64,000 nt of DNA from assembly GCA_947494325.1 (NCBI GenBank), contig CANLUS010000005.1, positions 290,832 through 354,831 on the forward strand. Reading direction: 5' to 3'. A model generated the notes under the pieces. The model made no database searches, was not told the origin of the DNA, and saw nothing but the letters and a program-made list of their open reading frames with translations. Of the stretch, positions 56,363 to 64,000 are shown piece after piece. Each line of letters starts with the position of its first letter. The first letter of the stretch is position 1. A program made the translations under genes and the position numbers. Origin of the DNA: an uncultured Flavobacteriaceae bacterium. Its GTDB lineage: Bacteria > Bacteroidota > Bacteroidia > Flavobacteriales > Flavobacteriaceae.

Positions 56363-57434
56363 TATTTTGGTTAGCGGAGGAGGTACAGGAGGACATATCT
56401 ATCCTGCCATTGCTATTGCAAATGAAATAAAGCAGCGCTATCCGAAGGCGAATTTTTTATTCGTTGGGGCGAAAGATCGCATGGAAATGGATAAGGTGCC
56501 GCAAGCTGGATATGAAATTAAAGGGTTGTGGATTTCTGGTATTCAAAGAAAATTAACTGTAAAAAATCTGCTTTTTCCTTTTAAGTTACTTAGTAGCTTA
56601 TGGAATGCACGAAAGATCATAAAAAAATTCAACCCAGATGTGGTAATAGGAACTGGAGGTTTTGCGTCAGGACCAACATTGCAAATGGCAAACAAAAAGA
56701 ACATACCAACTGTCGTGCAAGAGCAAAATTCATATCCTGGCATCACAAATAAATTGTTAGCGAAAAAAGCAACTACTATTTGCGTTGCCTATGATGGTTT
56801 AGAACGGTTTTTTCCAAGAGATAAAATTGTTAAAACTGGAAACCCTGTACGTCAGGACTTATTAGAAAATGTTGGTAGTAACGAAGAAGCAAGGCAATTT
56901 TTTAAGTTAGATAGTAACAAAAAAACAGTTCTTGTGTTGGGTGGTAGTTTAGGTGCAAGAGCCGTGAATAGATTGATTGAAAGCCAGTTGAGTTGGTTCA
57001 ATAAAAACGACGTACAGTTAATTTGGCAAACGGGGAAATTATATTTTGAGGAGTACAAAAAGCATGGAAATGATACTATTCAAGTGCATGCTTTTTTGAA
57101 TGCAATGAATTTTGCTTATCAAGCAGCAGACATTATTGTGAGCAGAGCAGGAGCTAGCTCAATATCTGAACTATGTATTGTAAGTAAACCAGTCATTTTT
57201 ATTCCCTCTCCTAACGTTGCTGAAGATCATCAAACGAAGAATGCAATGGCAGTAGTATCTAAAAATGCCGCCATTCTATGTAAAGAAAGTGAGCTCGATA
57301 AGTTTCAAGATAAATTAGAGACACTCATAAACGATGAAGAAAAACAAGACGAATTAAGTAAAAACATGAAGAAGTTGGCATTGCCAAATGCTACGAATGA
57401 TATTGTAAACGAAATAGAGAAATTAATACTGTGA
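56346..57434 (+). CDS. murG: Lipid II synthase MurG
   Basis: A 362-residue GT-B glycosyltransferase adding GlcNAc to lipid I. G-loops [17 protein letters not shown] and [13 protein letters not shown] are present, as is [12 protein letters not shown] with the UDP-GlcNAc binding EDHQTKNA. It overlaps ftsW by 17 bp and murC by 4 bp. Confidence 0.96.
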   Translation: MKQSVNILVSGGGTGGHIYPAIAIANEIKQRYPKANFLFVGAKDRMEMDKVPQAGYEIKGLWISGIQRKLTVKNLLFPFKLLSSLWNARKIIKKFNPDVVIGTGGFASGPTLQMANKKNIPTVVQEQNSYPGITNKLLAKKATTICVAYDGLERFFPRDKIVKTGNPVRQDLLENVGSNEEARQFFKLDSNKKTVLVLGGSLGARAVNRLIESQLSWFNKNDVQLIWQTGKLYFEEYKKHGNDTIQVHAFLNAMNFAYQAADIIVSRAGASSISELCIVSKPVIFIPSPNVAEDHQTKNAMAVVSKNAAILCKESELDKFQDKLETLINDEEKQDELSKNMKKLALPNATNDIVNEIEKLIL

Positions 57435-58780
57435 ACTTAAAAAATATACATAATATCTATTTTATCGGAATTGGGGGTATTGGTATGAGCGCTCTAGCTC
57501 GTTATTTTCATGCGTCTAAATTCAATGTGGCTGGGTATGATAGGGTGAATTCTCCAATAACACATGGATTATCACAATTAGGAATTCCTATTTTCTTTGA
57601 TGAACATGTTGAGGTGATTCCGAATGAGTTTCTGAATGAAGAAAATTCCATTGTTATTTACACCCCGGCAGTATCAATAGATCATAAGCAGCTTACACAT
57701 TTCAGAAATAGCAATTTCAACCTATTCAAAAGAGCAGAAATTTTAGGTGAAATTACGAAGAATACATTTTGTTTTGCCGTTGCTGGAACTCACGGTAAAA
57801 CGACTACTTCAACGATTTTAGGTCATATTTTAAAAGAAACAGGTGTAAATGCTACTTCTTTTTTGGGAGGAATTTCAGAGAATTATAATTCAAATCTAAT
57901 TTTAGGAGGAGATGAAATTAGTGTTGTAGAAGCAGATGAATTTGATCGATCATTTTTGCAATTATCACCAAATATGGCGTGTATTACATCTATGGATGCT
58001 GATCATTTAGATATTTATGGAGCGTCAGATGTCTTAGAACGCTCATTTAACGATTTTGCAGCTAAAGTGAGCGATACACTTTTCGTGAAAAAGGGATTGC
58101 CATTACCTGGGATTACTTATGGTATTGAAGAAGGTGCTGATTATGATGTTCAAAATATTTCGATTAAAAATGGAACTTACATTTTTGATGTGAAAACGCC
58201 ATCAGAGATTATAAAAAATATAGAATTAAACCTATCAGGAAGACATAATGTGCTAAATACTGTAGTTGCCTTGGCAATGGCGAATCATTACGGAGTTACC
58301 CTCCCCGCCATTGCCAAAGCTTTAAAAACGTTTAAGGGTATTAAAAGACGTTTTAACTTTAAGATTAAAACCGATAGTTTGGTTTTAATTGATGATTATG
58401 CACATCACCCTACCGAAATAAATGCGGTTGCAGAAGCGGTTCGGGAATTATACCCAACTAGAAAAGTCTTGGCAATTTTTCAACCCCATTTGTTCAGTAG
58501 AACACAAGATTTTATTGATGACTTTGCTCATAGCTTGGCTAAGTTCGATGAATTAATGTTGCTAGATATATATCCAGCCAGAGAAGCACCTATTGAAGGA
58601 GTTACATCTGGCTGGTTATTGAGTAAAGTTAATCTAACCAATAAAAAATTAATTAAAAAAGCCGATTTGATAAATGAAGTGTCAAAGTCAAAGACAACAG
58701 TTATTGTAATGATTGGCGCGGGAGATATTGGTGAATTAGTTGGTCCGTTAACGAAAAAAATGTTAGAAAAAGCACAATGA
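57431..58780 (+). CDS. murC: UDP-MurNAc:L-alanine ligase MurC
   Basis: A 449-residue Mur ligase with a GTG start. [17 protein letters not shown] is the UDP-binding motif, [15 protein letters not shown] the ATP loop, and [10 protein letters not shown] and [10 protein letters not shown] are MurC signatures. 4-bp overlaps with murG and ftsQ imply coupled translation. Confidence 0.96.
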   Translation: MNLKNIHNIYFIGIGGIGMSALARYFHASKFNVAGYDRVNSPITHGLSQLGIPIFFDEHVEVIPNEFLNEENSIVIYTPAVSIDHKQLTHFRNSNFNLFKRAEILGEITKNTFCFAVAGTHGKTTTSTILGHILKETGVNATSFLGGISENYNSNLILGGDEISVVEADEFDRSFLQLSPNMACITSMDADHLDIYGASDVLERSFNDFAAKVSDTLFVKKGLPLPGITYGIEEGADYDVQNISIKNGTYIFDVKTPSEIIKNIELNLSGRHNVLNTVVALAMANHYGVTLPAIAKALKTFKGIKRRFNFKIKTDSLVLIDDYAHHPTEINAVAEAVRELYPTRKVLAIFQPHLFSRTQDFIDDFAHSLAKFDELMLLDIYPAREAPIEGVTSGWLLSKVNLTNKKLIKKADLINEVSKSKTTVIVMIGAGDIGELVGPLTKKMLEKAQ

Positions 58781-59496
58781 AAAAGTACTATACATTCATA
58801 AAAGCATTGTTATTTGTTGGTGTTGTAGTTTTTCTTTTTGGCTTTGCAACACACCGAAATAAGCTGAAGGAAGTCGATAAAATTGATCTAAAATTTACCA
58901 ACGGAGATAACCTTTTTATAGATTACAAAACGGTTAATAAATTGTTAATACAAAATTATGGAGAACTTAAAAGTCAGCGAAAAGAAAACATAATTTTGAG
59001 GAGGTTGGAGCAAACTTTGATATCGAATGATATGATAGAGGATGCTGATGTATTTCTAACGATTGAGGGTACTATTGGTGCAACTATTAAACAAAGAACT
59101 CCGATTGCAAGGGTAAATGATGAAGGCGTTGCTTACTATCTTGACAGTAAAGGAGATAAAATGCCTTTATCGTCTAATTATTCGGCACGAGTACCATTGT
59201 TAAATGGTTTGGAGAGTCATAATTCTAAAAAAGTTTACAAAATGGCTCATCTGATATTTAAAGATTCTTTTTTGCGAAAGCAAATCATAGGAATTCGAAT
59301 AAATAAAAAGGATGAATTTTCGCTAAGCACTCGAGTAGGGAATCAAAAAATCGAATTTGGACAACTCGATAATGTCGATACGAAGTTTAAAAAACTAAAA
59401 GCTTTTTATCAAAAGGCATTAAAGGATAAAACATTAGAAAAATACCAAACCATAAACTTGGTTTATAATAAGCAAGTTGTGTGTACTAAAAAATAA
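58777..59496 (+). CDS. ftsQ: Cell division protein FtsQ
   Basis: A 239-residue bitopic protein with one N-terminal membrane helix (about 5-23) and a periplasmic region. The POTRA-like part is poorly conserved, but the segment TIKQRTPIARVNDEGVAYYLDSKGDKMPLS matches FtsQ/DivIB beta domains. Identification rests on this plus its position between murC and ftsA. Confidence 0.88.
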   Translation: MKKYYTFIKALLFVGVVVFLFGFATHRNKLKEVDKIDLKFTNGDNLFIDYKTVNKLLIQNYGELKSQRKENIILRRLEQTLISNDMIEDADVFLTIEGTIGATIKQRTPIARVNDEGVAYYLDSKGDKMPLSSNYSARVPLLNGLESHNSKKVYKMAHLIFKDSFLRKQIIGIRINKKDEFSLSTRVGNQKIEFGQLDNVDTKFKKLKAFYQKALKDKTLEKYQTINLVYNKQVVCTKK

Positions 59497-59500
59497 GATA

Positions 59501-60817
59501 ATGGAACACGAAAAAATAGCAGTTGGTTTAGATATTGGTACAACAAAAATTATCGCCATGATTGGTAAAGCCAATGAGTATGGTAAGATAGAAGTGCTTG
59601 GTATTGGAAAGGCCAAAAGTATGGGTGTTCATAGAGGTGTAGTTAATAATATTACACAAACTATACAATCTATTCAACAAGCAGTAGAAGAAGCAGAGAG
59701 TGTTTCAAATCATAAAATTCAAGATGTGGTGGTGGGTATTGCCGGGCAGCATATCCGTAGTTTACATCATAGTGATTACATAACTCGTCCTAATTCTGAA
59801 AAGGTAATTGATGATGCCGATATAGAAAAGTTGATTAATCAAGTGCATAAATTAGTGATGTTGCCGGGTGAGGAGATTATTCATGTGCTTCCGCAGGATT
59901 ATAAAGTAGATGGACAGGCAGAAATAAAAGCTCCGAAAGGAATGTATGGAGGAAGGTTAGAAGCAAATTTTCATGTTGTTGTAGGACAAGTTTCTTCTAT
60001 TCGAAATATTGGTAGATGTATAAAAAGTGCTGGTCTAGAACTTTCGAATATTACATTAGAGCCTTTAGCGTCTGCCGATGCAGTATTGAGCCAAGAGGAA
60101 AAAGAAGCTGGTGTTGCGTTGATTGATATTGGTGGTGGGACTACCGATTTGGCCATTTTTAAAGACGGAATTATTCGCCATACTGCAGTAATACCTTTTG
60201 GAGGTAATGTTATAACAGAAGATATAAAAGAAGGTTGTTCAATTATTGAAAAACAAGCGGAATTATTAAAAACAAGATTTGGTTCAGCATGGCCTGGTGA
60301 AAACAAGGAGAATGAAATTGTTTCTATTCCTGGGTTGCGTGGCAGAGAACCAAAAGAAATTACGCTGAAAAATTTATCTAAAATAATTCATGCTAGAGTA
60401 GTGGAGATCATTGAGCAAGTTTACTTAGAGATCAAAAATTATGGACATGAAGAAACAAAGAAAAAATTAATCGCCGGAATTGTGTTGACTGGTGGAGGTG
60501 CCGAATTAAAACATATCAAACAACTGGTAGAATATATCACGGGTATGGATACACGAATCGGGTATCCAAATGAACATTTATCTGGTAGTTCTGATGTAGA
60601 AATGTCTAGCCCATCATTCGCCACAGCAGTAGGTTTACTAATGAAAGGCTTAAGTCAACGAAGTAGAGAATCTATTGAAGTAGAAGAAGTAGAAACAACA
60701 GCCACCGATGCATATAAAAGAGAGAAAAAATCAACTCCTAAAACGATGATCGATAGAAAGTCAATTTTTGAAAAATGGGCCGATAAGTTTAGAGAGTTTT
60801 TAGATAATGCCGAGTAG
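59501..60817 (+). CDS. ftsA: Cell division protein FtsA
   Basis: A 438-residue actin-like ATPase that tethers FtsZ to the membrane. The start at 59501 (MEHEKIAVGLDIGTTKI) is chosen over an in-frame ATG at 59477, which would overlap ftsQ. Phosphate 1 VGLDIGTTKIIAMIG, phosphate 2 ALIDIGGGTTDLAIF and adenosine loop GIVLTGGGAELKHI are intact; the SHS2/1C domain occupies about 85-165. The C-terminal KSIFEKWADKFREFLDN is an amphipathic membrane-targeting helix. Confidence 0.95.
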   Translation: MEHEKIAVGLDIGTTKIIAMIGKANEYGKIEVLGIGKAKSMGVHRGVVNNITQTIQSIQQAVEEAESVSNHKIQDVVVGIAGQHIRSLHHSDYITRPNSEKVIDDADIEKLINQVHKLVMLPGEEIIHVLPQDYKVDGQAEIKAPKGMYGGRLEANFHVVVGQVSSIRNIGRCIKSAGLELSNITLEPLASADAVLSQEEKEAGVALIDIGGGTTDLAIFKDGIIRHTAVIPFGGNVITEDIKEGCSIIEKQAELLKTRFGSAWPGENKENEIVSIPGLRGREPKEITLKNLSKIIHARVVEIIEQVYLEIKNYGHEETKKKLIAGIVLTGGGAELKHIKQLVEYITGMDTRIGYPNEHLSGSSDVEMSSPSFATAVGLLMKGLSQRSRESIEVEEVETTATDAYKREKKSTPKTMIDRKSIFEKWADKFREFLDNAE

Positions 60818-60835
60818 CATTAGCGCATTGAAAAT

Positions 60836-60855
60836 GTTCTAGAACGTTTTAGAAC
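60836..60855 (+). repeat. Tandem 10-bp palindromic units upstream of ftsZ
   Basis: GTTCTAGAAC (a perfect palindrome) followed directly by GTTTTAGAAC, in the 109-bp gap between ftsA and ftsZ. The paired symmetrical half-sites look like an operator or a transcript hairpin; nothing proves function. Confidence 0.4.
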
Positions 60856-60926
60856 TAGCCAACTATAAGCGATTGGTATGAATAGAAAAAGATGAAAAAA
60901 AAATAATATCCCAAAAAGAAAAAATT

Positions 60927-62789
60927 ATGAGTACAGAGTTTGAAAACCTTTCATTCGACTTACCAAAGCATCAGTCAAACGTGATCAAAGTCATCGGTGT
61001 TGGTGGTGGAGGTAGTAATGCGGTAAATCACATGTATCAACGAGGAATCACAGGTGTTGATTTTGTGGTGTGTAATACTGATGCACAAGCTTTACAAAAT
61101 AGCCCAGTGGCGACTAAGATTCAGTTGGGTGTTTCCTTGACGGAAGGATTAGGAGCTGGTGCCAATCCAGATGTTGGTGAGCAAGCGGCAATGGAAAGTA
61201 TGGAAGAAATCAAAGCGATGTTATCACCAAGATCGAAAATGGTATTTATTACTGTAGGAATGGGAGGTGGTACAGGGACCGGAGCTGCGCCTGTAATTGC
61301 AAAAATTGCCAAAGAAATGGATTTATTGACTGTTGGGATTGTCACTATACCATTTTCTTTTGAAGGTAAAATGCGAAATGATCAGGCTCAAAGAGGTATA
61401 GAAAAGTTACGTGAGCATATAGATTCTTTAGTTGTAATTAACAATAATAAACTCAGAGAAGTTTATGGTAATTTAGGCTTCAAAGCTGGCTTTTCTAAAG
61501 CAGATGAAGTGTTATCTACTGCAGCATCGGGTATTGCTGAAGTTATAACCCATCACTATACACAAAATATTGATTTAAAAGACGCAAAAACAGTCTTGTC
61601 TAATAGTGGTACGGCAATTATGGGGTCTGCAACTGCTTCAGGAACAAATAGAGCACAAGAGGCGATTACCGAAGCTTTAGACTCACCATTATTAAATGAC
61701 AATAGAATTACCGGTGCCAAAAATGTATTGTTGTTAATTGTTTCAGGTACTACAGAAATTACAATCGATGAGATTGGTGAAATCAATGACTATATTCAAA
61801 GTGAGGCGAAGAGTAATGTAGATATTATTATGGGTGTTGGTGAAGACGATACCTTAGGGGAAGCCATTGCTGTAACTGTGATTGCAACAGGATTCAACAT
61901 GGAACAACAGTTGGAGATTAGTGCTACTCAGTCTAAAAAAGTTGTACATACCTTGGTTGAGGAGCCTACAAAGAGAATTGATCAACCTGTAAAGGAAGTG
62001 GTGTCTGCAAGTAATGTTATAAAACACACGTTAGAGGATATCGAAGAAGAGGTGCCCTCTAACTTAATTGCAACTACAGATCTTATAAAGAATATAGATG
62101 TTGTTTATGATGAGGTATTGCCCCAAGATATCAATGACTTTATCATTACTCCAGTTGTTACCAGTGAGACCGAGGAAGAAGAGATTGAAGATGAAGAAAA
62201 CCAAATCACTTTAACCTTCGATTTACCTCTTACTCCAAGAAAAGAGGTTGATGACACAAATGAAATTACTACACATGAACTAATTTCTAAGATTGATGAA
62301 ATTAAGGTGATAGATCCAGTTCAAATTAAGGCTGAGCATACCGATGATGGTAAAATCAGATATGGTCTAGAGGATTTTATGACGAAAGAATCTGATATGG
62401 TAAATGAGGCCCCGAAAAAGGAATTGGAAGATGAGGAGTTACAATTTGGATTGCGCGTAGAGCAAGAAAAACATGGTGCTGTTAAAGCCGAATCTGATGA
62501 GGATATTTCTCCTCTAAATTTAACAATTGCAGAGTTAGAGAAAAAGGCAGATGAAAGAAGACAAAAAATGAAGGAATTCAATTATAAGTTTGTCAATAAG
62601 ATGAATAAAAATATTGAAGAAATTGAGAACCAACCGGCATATAAGCGCATGGGGGTAGATTTAGAAGAAGTTCAGCCTTCTTCTGAAGTGTCATCTACGA
62701 ATCAATCTAGAACAACTTTAGATACAGACGATAACAACGACATACAGTTGCGCTCTAATAATTCATTTTTACATGATAATGTAGATTAA
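60927..62789 (+). CDS. ftsZ: Cell division GTPase FtsZ with long acidic C-terminal linker
   Basis: A 620-residue tubulin homologue. IKVIGVGGGGSNAVNHM and the tubulin signature GMGGGTGTGAAP form the GTP site; the T7 catalytic loop and the FNMEQQ end of the core lie near residue 330. The last roughly 290 residues are acidic, low in hydrophobics and probably disordered, ending with a short basic/helical segment (KMKEFNYKFVNKMN) and YKRMGVDLEEVQ. E. coli FtsZ is 383 residues; long tails are usual in Flavobacteriia. It is followed by a strong terminator. Confidence 0.96.
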   Translation: MSTEFENLSFDLPKHQSNVIKVIGVGGGGSNAVNHMYQRGITGVDFVVCNTDAQALQNSPVATKIQLGVSLTEGLGAGANPDVGEQAAMESMEEIKAMLSPRSKMVFITVGMGGGTGTGAAPVIAKIAKEMDLLTVGIVTIPFSFEGKMRNDQAQRGIEKLREHIDSLVVINNNKLREVYGNLGFKAGFSKADEVLSTAASGIAEVITHHYTQNIDLKDAKTVLSNSGTAIMGSATASGTNRAQEAITEALDSPLLNDNRITGAKNVLLLIVSGTTEITIDEIGEINDYIQSEAKSNVDIIMGVGEDDTLGEAIAVTVIATGFNMEQQLEISATQSKKVVHTLVEEPTKRIDQPVKEVVSASNVIKHTLEDIEEEVPSNLIATTDLIKNIDVVYDEVLPQDINDFIITPVVTSETEEEEIEDEENQITLTFDLPLTPRKEVDDTNEITTHELISKIDEIKVIDPVQIKAEHTDDGKIRYGLEDFMTKESDMVNEAPKKELEDEELQFGLRVEQEKHGAVKAESDEDISPLNLTIAELEKKADERRQKMKEFNYKFVNKMNKNIEEIENQPAYKRMGVDLEEVQPSSEVSSTNQSRTTLDTDDNNDIQLRSNNSFLHDNVD

Positions 62790-62812
62790 CCCTATTTAGT
62801 TTTTGTTTGTTT

Positions 62813-62847
62813 AAACCCAAATTTGCTACTAGCAGGTTTGGGTTTTT
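62813..62847 (+). terminator. Intrinsic terminator of the dcw cluster
   Basis: 14-bp stem (62813-62826 with 62832-62845) beginning AAACCCAAATTTGC, including two T-G pairs, with loop TACTA and a five-T run at 62843-62847. It lies 23 bp after the ftsZ stop. Confidence 0.9.
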
Positions 62848-62897
62848 AATTTGCTTGAATAACTAATAAAATGAATTTCTCACGTAGTTCTTTTTAC

Positions 62898-62905
62898 TAT
62901 CTTTG
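62898..62905 (+). promoter_or_regulatory. Candidate -7 promoter box of yqeY
   Basis: TATCTTTG matches TAnnTTTG, 20 bp upstream of the ATG at 62926. A clear -33 TTTG is not seen. Confidence 0.5.
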
Positions 62906-62925
62906 TGTTCTTAAAAAAATGATCC

Positions 62926-63378
62926 ATGGGTTTACAAGATGAAATAATGATAGCGATGAAAGCTGCCATGAAAGGGAAAGATCAAACTGCCTTGACTGCT
63001 TTAAGAGCTGTGAAATCGGCTATTTTATTAGCACAAACAGAGAGTGGAGCCAAAGAAAGTTTAACAGAGGAACAAGAACTAAAAATCTTACAGAAACAAG
63101 TAAAGCAACGTAAAGATAGTGCAGCTATTTTCTTAGAACAAGGTCGTGAAGATTTGGCTACACCAGAATTGAGCGAAGCGGCGGTTATTGAACAATTTTT
63201 GCCAGAGGCATTATCTGAAGAAGAAATTGAAAAGGTGGTAATTACAACGATTGCATCTACTGGTGCTAGTGGAATGAAAGATATGGGTAAGGTTATGGGA
63301 ATTGTTTCGAAAGAATTAGCTGGGCAAGCTGATGGTAAAACAATTTCAACATTAGTGAAGAAAAATTTAATGCAATAG
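62926..63378 (+). CDS. yqeY: GatB/YqeY domain protein
   Basis: A 150-residue stand-alone GatB/YqeY domain, related to the tail of the amidotransferase GatB that contacts tRNA. GLQDEIMIAMKAAMKGKDQTALTALRAVKSAI and the C-terminal KDMGKVMGIVSKELAGQADGK are the family signatures. The biochemical role is not established. Here it sits just upstream of a tRNA gene and may share its transcript. Confidence 0.92.
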   Translation: MGLQDEIMIAMKAAMKGKDQTALTALRAVKSAILLAQTESGAKESLTEEQELKILQKQVKQRKDSAAIFLEQGREDLATPELSEAAVIEQFLPEALSEEEIEKVVITTIASTGASGMKDMGKVMGIVSKELAGQADGKTISTLVKKNLMQ

Positions 63379-63388
63379 CATAGTACTT

Positions 63389-63462
63389 GGCCCCGTAGTT
63401 CAACTGAATAGAATACTGGATTTCGGCTCCAGCGGTTGCAGGTTTGAATCCTGCCGGGGTCA
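63389..63462 (+). tRNA. tRNA-Arg, anticodon TCG
   Basis: A full cloverleaf: acceptor GGCCCCG (63389-63395) with CGGGGTC (63455-63461, one G-T), discriminator A at 63462, D stem GTTC/GAAT, anticodon stem CTGGA/TCCAG with loop TTTCGGC (anticodon TCG at 63423-63425), T stem GCAGG/CCTGC with loop TTTGAAT. CCA is not encoded. It reads CGA and, by wobble, possibly other CGN codons. Confidence 0.95.
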
Positions 63463-63471
63463 CGAATAAAC

Positions 63472-63524
63472 AAAAAACTCGAGATGAAATCAAGCTTGCT
63501 TGAATTTCTAAGCTCGAGTTTTTT
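63472..63524 (+). terminator. Terminator after tRNA-Arg
   Basis: Outer 12-bp stem AAAAAACTCGAG (63472-63483) with CTCGAGTTTTTT (63513-63524), enclosing a second hairpin TCAAGC/GCTTGA (63490-63503). The T run is six bases. The array of 82-bp repeats starts 6 bp later. Confidence 0.85.
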
Positions 63525-63530
63525 GTTTTC

Positions 63531-64000
63531 AAAGCGGAGCAAAAAGGATGCCGAAGGCAATCCTGTTTAGGCCGAGTTTTGTAGGAAGATCGCGAACAAT
63601 CTTGATGTTTTCAAAGCGGAGCAAAAAGGATGCCGAAGGCAATCCTGTTTAGGCGGATCTTAGTAGGAAGATCGCGAACAATCTTGATGTTTTCAAAGCG
63701 GAGCAAAAAGGATGCCGAAGGCAATCCTGTTTAGGCGGATCTTAGTAGGAAGATCGCGAACAATCTTGATGTTTTCAAAGCGGAGCAAAAAGGATGCCGA
63801 AGGCAATCCTGTTTAGGCGGATCTTAGTAGGAAGATCGCGAACAATCTTGATGTTTTCAAAGCGGAGCAAAAAGGATGACGGAGGCAATCCTGTTTAGGC
63901 GGAGCTTTGTAGGAAGATCGCGGACAATCTTGATGTTTTCAAAGCGGAGCAAAAAGGATGACGGAGGCAATCCTGTTTAGGCGGAGCTTTGTAGGAAGAT
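63531..64000 (+). repeat. 82-bp tandem repeat array, at least 5.7 copies, open at the window end
   Basis: Units start with AAAGCGGAGCAAAAAGGATG at 63531, 63613, 63695, 63777, 63859 and 63941, an exact 82-bp period. Units 2-4 are identical; unit 1 differs around AGGCCGAGTTTTG, and units 5-6 share GACGGAGGC in place of GCCGAAGGC and GGAGCTTTG. Each contains two possible hairpins: GGATGCC/GGCAATCC with a GAA-type loop, and AAGAT/ATCTT around CGCGAACA. No long reading frame crosses it convincingly. The array continues beyond 64000. Confidence 0.9.

Noticed and set aside
62982..63560. A 192-residue minus-strand open frame over yqeY and the tRNA gene
   Set aside because: It runs antisense through a recognisable protein gene and a complete tRNA-Arg cloverleaf; its composition is that of a shadow frame.
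63531..64000. The repeat array as a CRISPR
   Set aside because: The whole 82-bp unit is conserved with no variable spacers, and no cas genes are in the window.

Overview
The window is AT-rich chromosomal DNA from a member of the Bacteroidota, most likely a marine Flavobacteriaceae. Evidence: alternative complex III genes sit directly upstream of cytochrome oxidase genes; arginine synthesis is of the acyl-ornithine carbamoyltransferase type; the dcw cluster has the Bacteroidota gene content (mraZ to ftsZ, no murF or ddl, PASTA-type FtsI); several putative promoters match the Bacteroidota -7 box TAnnTTTG; and Shine-Dalgarno sequences are mostly absent. No phage, transposon, integrase or CRISPR locus is visible, so this is core genome rather than an island.

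Layout. 1-8545: respiratory operon actB(partial)-actC-actD-actE-actF-coxB-coxA, closed by a strong terminator. 8632-13633: penicillin acylase, a lipoprotein 5'-nucleotidase and a seven-repeat VCBS/FG-GAP beta-propeller. 13701-15488 (minus): AlkB-like di-iron hydroxylase plus nitroreductase. 15489-15999: a 511-bp leader with two successive leader-peptide attenuators for the branched-chain operon ilvD-ilvB-ilvN-ilvC-ilvA (16000-22726). 22768-24366: GapN-type aldehyde dehydrogenase. 24367-24824: a leader with one clear and one possible Arg-rich leader peptide, upstream of the arginine operon GNAT-argG-argC-proC-argD-argF'-argB-argE-argH (24825-33659). 33656-37932 (minus): a secreted 34-residue-repeat protein, a LytS-type histidine kinase, a second kinase-like protein that has lost its catalytic residues, and a LytTR response regulator. 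38161-39064: SRPBCC and GNAT proteins. 39175-43460 (minus): leuA-leuC-leuD-leuB. 43613-45157: helical conserved protein. 45159-47212 (minus): alpha/beta hydrolase, EngB GTPase, RluA-type pseudouridine synthase. 47446-62789: dcw cluster mraZ-rsmH-ftsL-ftsI-murE-mraY-murD-ftsW-murG-murC-ftsQ-ftsA-ftsZ. 62926-63462: YqeY and tRNA-Arg(TCG). 63531-64000: an 82-bp tandem-repeat array running off the window.

How it works together. The first block carries electrons from quinol to oxygen. The ilv and leu operons together make isoleucine, valine and leucine. The arg operon makes arginine through N-acylated intermediates with proC embedded. The dcw cluster builds septal peptidoglycan and the Z-ring.

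Most notable signals: (1) tandem ilv attenuators, each with an Ile/Val/Leu-rich peptide, an intrinsic terminator and a segment right after the stop codon that can pair with the terminator's 5' arm; (2) an analogous but less complete Arg leader upstream of the arg operon; (3) a four-gene module combining an SDHY-repeat exported protein with a kinase/pseudokinase pair; (4) three MraZ-type boxes at exact 10-bp spacing overlapping the mraZ promoter, and a fourth on its GTG start; (5) the 82-bp structured repeat array next to tRNA-Arg. Everything here was read by eye; no database search or folding program was run.
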